From: Candidatus Aenigmatarchaeota archaeon
GTDB taxonomy: Archaea; Aenigmatarchaeota; Aenigmatarchaeia; QMZP01
Assembly (NCBI GenBank): GCA_003663415.1
Contig: QMZY01000017.1
Coordinates: 1-11,540, forward strand
Length of the DNA stretch: 11,540 bases
Direction of reading: 5' to 3'
Shown piece after piece: positions 1 through 5,606 of this stretch. The position numbers and the translations under genes are program-made. The first letter of the stretch is position 1. Every line of letters starts with the position of its first letter. The notes beneath the pieces are model-generated. The model was not told the DNA's origin and searched no databases. It saw only the letters and a list, made by a program, of their open reading frames with translations.

Positions 1-186
1 AGAGTAGATATTCCAGAATGTTTTGACAATTAAAGCCAGCAAAGCAAGGGTCATTCCACCCATAGAAACAACTGTAGCGGCGTGTGTTCTTGTATAAAAA
101 TCCGGAAACCTCAGCAACCCAACTGCTCCTATGAGCGCAAAAATACCTGAAATCCAAAGCGCAGCATCAACCAAGAGATTAAACAT
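1..186 (-). CDS. mrpG: Mrp/Mnh antiporter subunit G homologue, N-terminal part (runs off left edge)
   Basis: Reading leftward from the ATG at 186 gives 62 open residues with no stop before the window edge. The subunit G signature is clear: a first hydrophobic segment (about 5-22), then GLLRFPDFYTRTHAAT at 23-38, then a second membrane segment (about 40-57). In the family this is a small subunit with three membrane helices, found in Mrp Na+/H+ antiporters and in Mrp-derived modules of membrane-bound hydrogenases. The start overlaps the end of mrpF by 8 bases, which implies translational coupling in one operon. The third helix and the C-terminus lie outside the window. The family call is firm; whether it belongs to an antiporter or a hydrogenase complex is inferred from the neighbouring hydrogenase maturation genes. 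Confidence 0.9.
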   Translation of the reverse strand, partial: MFNLLVDAALWISGIFALIGAVGLLRFPDFYTRTHAATVVSMGGMTLALLALIVKTFWNIYS

Positions 187-421
187 TTCCTCTCACCGCG
201 TATTTTGCTATGACAAGGTTTCCAACGAAAGACAGCAAAACCATAACTATCGCAATATCAAGGTAAAAACTAATTTTTGTTTGGACAGCATAAAGGGCAA
301 TAAACACTATTATCATATTCATAAACGCGCCAAGGGCTATTACTCTGTCTGCAAAACTGGGACCAAGAAATATCCTTCCTAATGCCAAGACCCCGGCCAA
401 TGCAAACATATATTCTATCAT
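179..421 (-). CDS. mrpF: Mrp/Mnh antiporter subunit F homologue
   Basis: An 80-residue hydrophobic protein with three predicted membrane helices (about 4-19, 30-47 and 53-72). The subunit F motif GPSFADRVIAL at 20-30 follows the first helix, and the conserved Asp lies in it. The length equals that of the family (about 80-95). The start overlaps the mrpE stop as ATGA (418-421) and the end overlaps mrpG by 8 bases, so E, F and G are a tightly coupled unit. In Mbh-type hydrogenases the equivalent subunit helps form the sodium-translocating membrane arm. The family assignment is secure; the physiological ion and the partner complex are inferred. Confidence 0.92.
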   Translation of the reverse strand: MIEYMFALAGVLALGRIFLGPSFADRVIALGAFMNMIIVFIALYAVQTKISFYLDIAIVMVLLSFVGNLVIAKYAVRGNV

Positions 422-882
422 TCTGTAACACCTGTTCCGTATTTCTCAAACAATTCCCCTGTTTTGTGTTTTTCATTATACACAAGCGTGTGAATGTAAA
501 GTAAATCATCAATATGCAATGTGAGTGTTCCGGGTGTTAAGGTTATGGAATTAGCAAGAAGGGTTTTCCCAAGGTCTGTTTTAAATCTGGTTGGAATCTT
601 AATTATTGCAGGCTTTATGTTTCCTGTAATAACGCTTTTTGCAACACTAAGATGCGACAAAATTTCAACGTACAGAAAAACAAGCAAATATATAAAAAAC
701 CTTGCCCAGTTCATAGGATTAAATATCATTTTATGCCTTTCCTCTGTAAAGAATTCTCTTGTGACAAAAGTAACTACCATTGACACAAAAACGCCAATTA
801 CCATTTCCTGCAAATCAGGTTCATATATAAGAAAAAGCCATACAATATATACAACAAAAAATGTAAATACAAACTTTTTCAT
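418..882 (-). CDS. mrpE: Mrp/Mnh antiporter subunit E homologue
   Basis: A 154-residue protein of normal length for subunit E. Two hydrophobic segments lie at the N-terminus (about 3-20 and 26-41), then a third at about 60-75, then a soluble C-terminal part containing the hallmark LLANSITLTPGTLTL at 108-122. It is the first of the E-F-G trio and starts only 11 bases after the stop of the upstream maturation protease. I see no Shine-Dalgarno sequence before the ATG, so it is probably read from a transcript shared with the protease. The E-F-G order is the one seen at the start of Mbh hydrogenase operons as well as in Mrp antiporters. Confidence 0.93.
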   Translation of the reverse strand: MKKFVFTFFVVYIVWLFLIYEPDLQEMVIGVFVSMVVTFVTREFFTEERHKMIFNPMNWARFFIYLLVFLYVEILSHLSVAKSVITGNIKPAIIKIPTRFKTDLGKTLLANSITLTPGTLTLHIDDLLYIHTLVYNEKHKTGELFEKYGTGVTE

Positions 883-893
883 ATTTTATATTA

Positions 894-1349
894 TTATAGC
901 TTTACATTTATTATTTCCTTTAATACGCGCATTTTAAGCTCTTTCAGAGAATCTTTGCATTCTTTGCTTATTTCTTCAGAAAATTCTGTGTTTTTGGGTT
1001 GCACCCCTATGAAAATTAACTCAAAATCTATTTTCTCGCTGAGATATTTTATAAAAATATCGAGCGAAAGCTTGTGTGTTGACAGGTTCTGGTTCTTTAT
1101 TTTATTTACATCAACAATCCCGATTGTTCCCGGTTTTTTCCCAAAATCAACAGTATCTATTATTATTATTTTTTCAGGGCAGAACTTTTCTATTTTTCCC
1201 GCAAAGTTTTCCGGGGCAGATTCGCAGGAAAGAAGCAGAACATTGTCTTTTTTGATTTCCTTTTTCAGCATATCTATCAATGCAGGACCAACGCCGTCGT
1301 CGCCCCTGAACCTGTTTCCTATTCCACATACAACGATTTTCTTGTCCAT
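894..1349 (-). CDS. hycI: [NiFe]-hydrogenase maturation endopeptidase, M52 family (HycI/HyaD-like)
   Basis: These enzymes remove the C-terminal peptide of the hydrogenase large subunit once nickel is inserted. The 151-residue protein has the family's opening GIGNRFRGDDGVGP (9-22), the acidic residues after the third strand in IIIIDTVDFG (Asp65, Asp68), and the STHKLSL motif with His92. By comparison with E. coli HycI, Asp18, one of Asp65/Asp68, and His92 are the likely nickel-sensing ligands. I chose the ATG at 1349 over one at 1370. MDKKIVVCGIGN matches the usual N-terminus, and an AT-rich TATA-like element (about 1371-1380) sits at the right distance for a leaderless start there, whereas the longer version would begin inside it. 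The gene heads the mrpE-F-G operon and is divergent from hypC. Confidence 0.92.
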   Translation of the reverse strand: MDKKIVVCGIGNRFRGDDGVGPALIDMLKKEIKKDNVLLLSCESAPENFAGKIEKFCPEKIIIIDTVDFGKKPGTIGIVDVNKIKNQNLSTHKLSLDIFIKYLSEKIDFELIFIGVQPKNTEFSEEISKECKDSLKELKMRVLKEIINVKL

Positions 1350-1350
1350 G

Positions 1351-1384
1351 TTTTTATATTTCATATTCATTTAATTAAATACTG
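1351..1384. promoter_or_regulatory. Compact divergent promoter between protease and hypC
   Basis: Only 35 bases separate the preferred start codons (1349 on minus, 1385 on plus). For hypC, TTTTATAT at 1352-1359 is centred about 28 bases before the ATG. For the protease, ATTTAATTAA on the minus strand (1371-1380) is centred about 26 bases before its ATG. Both transcripts would therefore be leaderless, or nearly so, and each TATA element would lie in the other gene's promoter. This is read from the sequence using the standard archaeal promoter spacing; no transcript data are available. Confidence 0.55.
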
Positions 1385-1609
1385 ATGTGCTTATCAAAAC
1401 CGCAAAAGGTGCTGGAAGTTAAAGGGAAAAGGGTTTTGATAGAGTTTGAAGGCGCAAAAAAACTGGTTCGTTCCCCCTTTCCTGTTAAAAAAAATGATTA
1501 TGTTCTGTGCCAGAACAACGTAGTGGTTCAAAAAATTTCAAAAAAAACCGCCATGGAAATGATTAGAGAATGGAAGGAGATGAATCAATGGATACAAAAG
1601 CAAAAATGA
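1385..1609 (+). CDS. hypC: Hydrogenase maturation chaperone HypC
   Basis: HypC forms a complex with HypD in which the Fe(CN)2CO group is built, then carries it to the hydrogenase large subunit. The protein starts MCLSKPQKVLEV. The Met-Cys start defines the family, and Cys2 is essential in characterised members, so the ATG at 1385 is certain. The OB-like core continues through IEFEGAKKLVRS and NDYVLCQNNVVVQ to a C-terminal helix. The length of 74 residues is normal. One oddity: where E. coli HypC has the conserved His51 (WVLVH), this protein has Gln43 preceded by Cys42 (YVLCQ). The 3' end overlaps the next gene by 22 bases. Confidence 0.94.
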   Translation: MCLSKPQKVLEVKGKRVLIEFEGAKKLVRSPFPVKKNDYVLCQNNVVVQKISKKTAMEMIREWKEMNQWIQKQK

Positions 1610-2172
1610 AAAACAGAACAGGTTTTGATCTTTTTTTAAGGTTTGCCGAGAGTTGCAGAAGATATCTTGAGAAAATAAACAGAATCTCACCCGAAGACAA
1701 TGAAATAATAAAACAATACCTTTACAGCAACGGCAAAAAACCGCCAGAAGCAGTGATTAAAAGGGTTTTTTACGTAGCATATCCGGGATTAAAAAAAGTT
1801 CAGAAAAGGCTCAATGTGAAAAACATGTTTGAACCAGCAGCTGTCAGAGAATTCTACGCTTTTGACCACAACAAAATGAAATTTCTTCAGAGAGACTTTG
1901 TTTGTATTGCGTACCCGGCGCAGGTCTTAGCCAAGAGCCCGAAAAGGGAGAACACATACAAGTTTGAGTTCGAGCCGGTGTCTTGCAGGGTCTGGCTGGA
2001 ATCTGATATTGAGTTAAATATCGGAGAGTGGGTTATGATACACAGAATGATTGTTGTTGAAAGAGCGACAAAGAATTTTGCTGAAAAAGTAATAAGCTTT
2101 CTTAAAGACCTGGGTCTTAATAAAGAATATAAATTTCCTGACAAAGCAATAAAATATCTTATAAACTTATAG
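1588..2172 (+). CDS. Fusion protein: unknown helical N-terminus plus C-terminal HypC-like domain
   Basis: A 194-residue protein between hypC and hypA. The start at 1588 is preferred because GGAG at 1576-1579 sits 8 bases upstream; an in-frame ATG at 1570 would add six residues and include that site. Residues 1-100 look helical and charged, and I do not recognise them. From about residue 104 the sequence aligns by eye with HypC over its whole length: VCIAYPAQVL matches MCLSKPQKVL, KFEFEP matches LIEFEG, IGEWVMIH matches the E. coli segment VGQWVLVH, and a final helix AEKVISFLKDL follows. Cys106 and His152 fall where HypC has Cys2 and His51. The Cys is internal, which is atypical because HypC normally exposes it at the processed N-terminus. 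Likely role (inferred): a second iron-carrier or scaffold protein in hydrogenase maturation. Confidence 0.7.
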   Translation: MDTKAKMKNRTGFDLFLRFAESCRRYLEKINRISPEDNEIIKQYLYSNGKKPPEAVIKRVFYVAYPGLKKVQKRLNVKNMFEPAAVREFYAFDHNKMKFLQRDFVCIAYPAQVLAKSPKRENTYKFEFEPVSCRVWLESDIELNIGEWVMIHRMIVVERATKNFAEKVISFLKDLGLNKEYKFPDKAIKYLINL

Positions 2173-2180
2173 GAGCAAAA

Positions 2181-2504
2181 ATGCACGAATTCACTGCTGT
2201 TCAAAAGGCAATAAATGAGATACTGGGTATGGAACAGAGGCCGAAAAAAGTAAAAATAATACTGGGCAAGATTTACGGCAATGCAAAAAACTTTAAGGAC
2301 ATGTTCAGGGAGCATACAAGAGGAACACCAATAGAAAACATTGATATAGAAATAGAACAGGTTCCTGTGGAAATAAAATGCGAGTGCGGTTTTTCAGGAA
2401 CAGTGAAGATACTGGAACACGTTCATTTTGTCAGATGCCCGCTTTGCGGCAAAGTGGCTGATATTTTGAAAGGAGACGAGTTAAAAGTAGAGGTTATTGA
2501 ATGA
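2181..2504 (+). CDS. hypA: Hydrogenase nickel incorporation protein HypA
   Basis: HypA delivers nickel to the hydrogenase large subunit together with HypB. The 107-residue protein begins MHE, the nickel-binding N-terminus of the family, in which His2 is a ligand. Its C-terminal half has a zinc site made of Cys67, Cys69, Cys86 and Cys89 (KCECG and CPLCG). The first pair is spaced CxC instead of the more common CxxC. GGAG at 2172-2175 overlaps the upstream stop and serves as ribosome-binding site, so hypC, the fusion gene and hypA form one operon. The gene is convergent with the transporter that follows, 15 bases away. hypB, D, E and F are not in the window. Confidence 0.93.
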   Translation: MHEFTAVQKAINEILGMEQRPKKVKIILGKIYGNAKNFKDMFREHTRGTPIENIDIEIEQVPVEIKCECGFSGTVKILEHVHFVRCPLCGKVADILKGDELKVEVIE

Positions 2505-2519
2505 GTTTTTCAGCAACAG

Positions 2520-3428
2520 TTACACGCCTGTAACAAACTCGCTTTTAACTTTTATCATAAAGTATGCCCCGATAAGTATTACAAGAGAGCCCAGAAGCTG
2601 CAAAAGGGGAGCAGGCTCGCCAAGAACCAAAACGCCTATCAAAAGGGATATAACAGGAGAAAGCAGGAGTATTGAAGAGGCTTTTGACACATTTATTAGT
2701 TTTATGCTCCAGTAGTAAGAGAAAACATACCCGAACAATATGCCTGTTGATATTAGCAGATTTGTTGTTTGTTCCAAACTTAATGAAAACAACACATCTG
2801 TTTTTCCTAAAACAGCCACTGCTATGAAAAGGAAAACAGAACCGAAAAACATCCTTGAGAATGCGACAACAAAGTTTGACTCTTCTTTTATCATTGCATA
2901 CCTTGCTATAACATTCTCAACACCCCAAAGAATTGTTGCGCCAAGAACAAGCAAGTCACCAAACGAGGGGTCTTTCCAAAAAGCAGCAGGGTCAATCCTT
3001 GAAGAAAGCAGCATAAATGTTCCTATAAGCATGACCAAAAGAGCAAGCGACTGCCTTTTTGTTACTTTTTCTTTGAGGAAAACAAACGCCAATATAGTTA
3101 TATATACAGGCAGTGTTTTGTGAAGAAATGCTGCTCTGCCGCCTGTTGTGAATTTCAGGCCGGTGAAGTAGAGAAGAAAAGCCATGCCGCCGCCTATAAT
3201 TCCTATGGCAAGAAGATACTTCCATGGCACCTTCTTGAACTTGGTGTAATCAAACCTCACCTGACAGGACGCAAGCACGAAAAATATCACTCCTATCATT
3301 AAGGCTCTAACAGCCGTGAAAACCGCAGGGTCTATGCCTACAAGAAATATCTTGTTTACTGGTATGGCAAAACCGCTTATTATTGCCGTTATGAGTGCCA
3401 GACCCGTGCCCAGAGCTTCTTTATTCAT
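2520..3428 (-). CDS. DMT superfamily transporter with two EamA domains
   Basis: A 302-residue integral membrane protein with about ten hydrophobic helices. It is built of two EamA repeats (about 8-140 and 158-292). Typical pieces are visible: the proline-containing first helix (SGFAIPVNK), the end of repeat one with VFLKEKVTKRQ followed by a long helix, and the matching VLVLGEPAPLLQLLG in repeat two. The family exports or imports small metabolites, and the substrate cannot be read from sequence. On the minus strand the start ATG at 3428 is preceded by a purine-rich AGGTTAAAGTGAG-like leader and a TATA-like box further up. Nothing ties it functionally to the hydrogenase genes. Confidence 0.9.
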   Translation of the reverse strand: MNKEALGTGLALITAIISGFAIPVNKIFLVGIDPAVFTAVRALMIGVIFFVLASCQVRFDYTKFKKVPWKYLLAIGIIGGGMAFLLYFTGLKFTTGGRAAFLHKTLPVYITILAFVFLKEKVTKRQSLALLVMLIGTFMLLSSRIDPAAFWKDPSFGDLLVLGATILWGVENVIARYAMIKEESNFVVAFSRMFFGSVFLFIAVAVLGKTDVLFSLSLEQTTNLLISTGILFGYVFSYYWSIKLINVSKASSILLLSPVISLLIGVLVLGEPAPLLQLLGSLVILIGAYFMIKVKSEFVTGV

Positions 3429-3467
3429 TAAAACTCACTTTAACCTGTTAAATAATATTTCTCTGAA

Positions 3468-3476
3468 TTATATAAA
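3468..3476 (-). promoter_or_regulatory. TATA-like box of the EamA transporter gene
   Basis: On the minus strand this reads TTTATATAA. A start about 25 bases downstream gives a leader of roughly 18 bases containing AGGTTAAAGTGAG just before the ATG at 3428, a plausible ribosome-binding region. Confidence 0.5.
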
Positions 3477-3580
3477 TTTTTCTCGCTTTTTGTTGCTTGG
3501 GTATTTTATGTATTCTCTTGCTTCTGATTTTCTCTCTCACAAGGCACGCTCTGTCCTGACTCCAAATTTTGACCATGTAA

Positions 3581-3679
3581 AACTCTCACTTTTGACAGAA
3601 AAATAAATTATTAAAATATATTTTTTAAATTATATTTATTATATTAGATTTAATTAAAAAGATATAAAATAAAAAATCT
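3581..3679 (+). repeat. Left inverted flank of the recombinase island
   Basis: The 14-mer AACTCTCACTTTTG (3581-3594) has an exact inverted copy at 5590-5603. Further in, a 34-base unit (3646-3679) starts AGATTTAATT and ends AAAAAATCT. An inverted 34-base unit with identical 10- and 9-base ends lies at 5499-5532. The order and approximate spacing (51 versus 57 bases) are mirrored on the other side of the recombinase genes, and the intervening DNA also aligns loosely (TTTAA-TTATAT followed by AGATTTAATT). AT-richness makes chance similarity easier, so this is a candidate boundary only. Confidence 0.45.
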
Positions 3680-3722
3680 ATTTAAAAACAATTTTTATAA
3701 AGTATTTATTTTATTATATATT

Positions 3723-4244
3723 TTATATTTTCAAATCCGTGTGAATGTATATTTCTGTTGTTTCCTTTCTTTTATGCCCTAAAAACCGCTGCAGAGAGGC
3801 AATGGAAAGGCCGGATTTCTGCAAATGAACAGCATAACTGTGTCTTAGAGTGTGAGGGTGTATTTTTTCGCAAAAACGGACATTAGCTTCGCATGCATAC
3901 TGTTTTACAACCCTTCTTATATGCCTGTCCGAAAGAGAACCGCTGGAGTCCCTTCCAACAAAAACAAGACCCTCTCTTTTGTTTATAAATGCCCGCAGCT
4001 CCTTAATGAACTCGTCAGGAGCAGGCACTTCTCTTGTTCTCTTTCCGTTAATTTTAACAATATTATTCTCAAAATCTATATCTTTGATTTTAAATCTCCT
4101 GAGTTCGCTCGGCTTCATTCCCAAATAATATATGCATTTCAAAAGCACATTGTCTCTCGGGTTTTTTTCTGAAACCAGAAACATTCTCGCTATTTCTTCC
4201 TCTGAAAGAACCACAGGAATCCTTCCCAGTTGAATCCTTCTCAT
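3723..4244 (-). CDS. Tyrosine recombinase, catalytic domain only, atypical active site
   Basis: A 173-residue XerC/XerD/integrase-type catalytic domain without the N-terminal SAM-like core-binding domain (full XerA-type proteins are about 280-300). Start 4244 gives an ATGA overlap with the upstream recombinase and has a strong GGAGG 8 bases before it; an ATG at 4265 would place that site inside the gene. Visible active-site residues are Lys68 in NGKRTREVP, His131 and Arg134 in HPHTLRHSYAVH, His157 in FLGHKRKETT, and the nucleophile Tyr166. The first catalytic Arg, expected in the G-x-R-x-S-E motif, is Lys44 (GMKPSE). It may therefore be weakly active, inactive, or act as partner of the intact recombinase encoded just upstream. 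Confidence 0.88.
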   Translation of the reverse strand: MRRIQLGRIPVVLSEEEIARMFLVSEKNPRDNVLLKCIYYLGMKPSELRRFKIKDIDFENNIVKINGKRTREVPAPDEFIKELRAFINKREGLVFVGRDSSGSLSDRHIRRVVKQYACEANVRFCEKIHPHTLRHSYAVHLQKSGLSIASLQRFLGHKRKETTEIYIHTDLKI

Positions 4245-4855
4245 TGCTTTTCCCTCCTTTTCCACATACCGTCAACAAGGCTTCTCAGCTCATCCGGCGA
4301 GAATTGCAAATAATAGGAAGTGGTGGATATATTGGCATGTCCCATATACATTTGCAGTTTTCGGAGATCTTCCGCGGTTTTAACTTCTGTTCTCACAGCA
4401 TGCACAGCAAAGCTGTGTCTTAGGTGATGAGGATGAAGTTTTTTGTTTCCAACCCGGGTTATTCCTGTTTTTTCCCCGAGCTTCCTCACCAGTTTAAACA
4501 CATACTGCCTTGTTACAGGGAAAAGCCTGTTCCCCGGCTTTTTTCTAATGCCCCTCATTCTTATGTTATGGTTTACATACAAATCAAGAAGCTTAAGCGT
4601 GTAATCATCTACTGGTTTCAGCTCCTTTACGGGTCTCTTCCTTTTTAAAATGGTAAAAATTATTTTCTTGTCTTCCCAAAGAATATCGTCTTTTGTCAGA
4701 AGCAAAACTTCAGAAACCCTTCTTCCGCACCTGTACATCAGCAAAAGTATAAGCTTGTCTCTCAGGTTCTCTGCAGCATCTATAAGCTTCTCCACCTGCT
4801 CCCTCGTGAGGTAGCCTTTCGGGTCCTTCATTGGTATGGAAGCAAAGGAATCCAT
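4241..4855 (-). CDS. Tyrosine recombinase, catalytic domain only, complete active site
   Basis: A 204-residue phage-integrase/Xer-family catalytic domain. All expected residues are present: Arg46 in GRRVSE, a beta-hairpin Lys in LKRKRPVKEL (71-80), His143 and Arg146 in HPHHLRHSFAVH, His173 in MGHANISTT, and Tyr182 in SYYLQF. Like the overlapping downstream recombinase it has only about 15 residues before the catalytic fold, so there is no core-binding domain. This size resembles FimB/FimE-type invertases (about 200 residues), another side-by-side pair; that is a comparison of architecture, not evidence of orthology. A TATA-like element about 26 bases upstream, set in a 22-bp-period repeat array, suggests a regulated leaderless transcript. 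Confidence 0.92.
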   Translation of the reverse strand: MDSFASIPMKDPKGYLTREQVEKLIDAAENLRDKLILLLMYRCGRRVSEVLLLTKDDILWEDKKIIFTILKRKRPVKELKPVDDYTLKLLDLYVNHNIRMRGIRKKPGNRLFPVTRQYVFKLVRKLGEKTGITRVGNKKLHPHHLRHSFAVHAVRTEVKTAEDLRKLQMYMGHANISTTSYYLQFSPDELRSLVDGMWKRREKQ

Positions 4856-4861
4856 ATTAAT

Positions 4862-4914
4862 TAGTTTACATTACTTATTTATATAGTTTACATTACAAGA
4901 GGTTTTAGTTTACA
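4862..4914. promoter_or_regulatory. 22-bp-period direct repeats over the recombinase promoter
   Basis: TAGTTTACATTAC occurs at 4862-4874 and 4884-4896, and a shortened TAGTTTACA at 4906-4914, giving an exact 22-bp period (about two helical turns). The TATA-like box of the recombinase gene (CTATATAAATAAG on the minus strand, 4875-4887) lies between the first two copies, and the gene starts at 4855. An inverted GTAAAC follows at 4927-4932. A protein bound here would cover the TATA box and the transcription start. The winged-helix protein encoded upstream, or a recombinase itself, is a candidate binder (inference). Confidence 0.65.
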
Positions 4915-4990
4915 AAATGATGAAAAGTAAACCAAAGCTTGTTTAACATAAAAAACTTGTCTTTTTTGGTCTGTTTTCTCCTTGGAACCT

Positions 4991-5022
4991 AGGGTATAGA
5001 CCCTCTCAAATGCCCAAAAAAA
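4991..5022 (-). terminator. Probable terminator of the winged-helix gene
   Basis: On the minus strand, 35 bases after the stop at 5058, a run of seven T (5016-5022) is followed by a perfect 5-bp hairpin, AGGGT/ACCCT with a 4-base loop (4991-5004). Oligo-T tracts are the usual archaeal termination signal; the hairpin may be incidental. Confidence 0.4.
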
Positions 5023-5057
5023 CCAACTTTTTTAAAATGTCCGATTTTGCGAAAATT

Positions 5058-5399
5058 TCACTGTTTTTTCTGCCTTTTCTTTTTGTTCTGGTTTTTTGGT
5101 TTCCCAGTTTCTATTTGCTGGATTTTTTTTATCATTGCTTCCAGGTTATGAGCAATATCCCATCCGTCATCTGTAAGCATAACTTTTTTTATCCTGCCTT
5201 TTTTTTCTGTTTTTATAATCCCCAAATTTTCCAGTATGTTCAGTATTTTAATTGTATGAGAATATGTGCAATCCGCTTCTTTTGAAAGAATGGTCGCATA
5301 TACAGACTCTTTTGCTGTTTTAAGGCCAAGAAGGATTCTTGCAGGCTTGTCTCTCAAAAAAAGCTCCTCAAGAACAGAGGCATTGTTCTCACTTTTCAT
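5058..5399 (-). CDS. Winged-helix transcriptional regulator
   Basis: A 113-residue protein with a single winged helix-turn-helix at about 18-85. Helices lie around residues 20-40, a recognition helix is in TYSHTIKILNILENLGII (45-62), and the wing strands are KTEKKGRIKKVMLT (63-76). A helix follows (81-96), then a Lys/Gln-rich tail (about 97-113). The fold resembles MarR-like or archaeal ArsR-like regulators; the exact subfamily and ligand are not evident. It lies upstream of the recombinase pair on the same strand, separated by the 22-bp repeat array, so control of the recombinases is a reasonable guess. Its own TATA-like stretch TTTAAATATTTAAAAT (minus strand, 5414-5429) is centred near the leaderless distance from the ATG at 5399. 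Confidence 0.82.
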   Translation of the reverse strand: MKSENNASVLEELFLRDKPARILLGLKTAKESVYATILSKEADCTYSHTIKILNILENLGIIKTEKKGRIKKVMLTDDGWDIAHNLEAMIKKIQQIETGKPKNQNKKKRQKKQ

Positions 5400-5606
5400 G
5401 TAATTTTATTGTATTTTAAATATTTAAATGTTATTTTCTGTGAACGCTATTTAATTATATATTTTCTAATAAATTTATTTAATTAAACTTATTCAATCAG
5501 ATTTTTTATAAAAAATATATAAAATTAAATCTGTTGAAAAATATATAATTAAATAAATGTTTTATAAAAAACTCTTAAATTTTCAATCCCAAAAGTGAGA
5601 GTTATA
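5400..5606. repeat. AT-rich right flank of the recombinase island with inverted repeat copies
   Basis: No gene is visible. The segment nearest the winged-helix gene carries its promoter. The 34-base unit at 5499-5532 and the 14-mer CAAAAGTGAGAGTT at 5590-5603 are inverted counterparts of those at 3646-3679 and 3581-3594. The 13-base core of the 14-mer occurs once more, by position probably by chance, inside the DUF373 gene (5780-5792). The stretch is otherwise very AT-rich, with several ATATAAAA-like pieces that could act as promoters. Confidence 0.45.

Noticed and set aside
3429..3606. Plus-strand open frame continuing across the EamA start region to 3606
   Set aside because: It is mostly the antisense of the transporter gene, has no promoter or ribosome-binding site, and its tail runs into the AT-rich island flank.
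4906..4937. Inverted TTTAGTTTAC / GTAAACCAAA as a dif-like core site for the recombinases
   Set aside because: The arms match at 9 of 10 positions, but the spacer is 13 bases, not the 6-8 expected for tyrosine recombinase core sites. The operator reading fits better.
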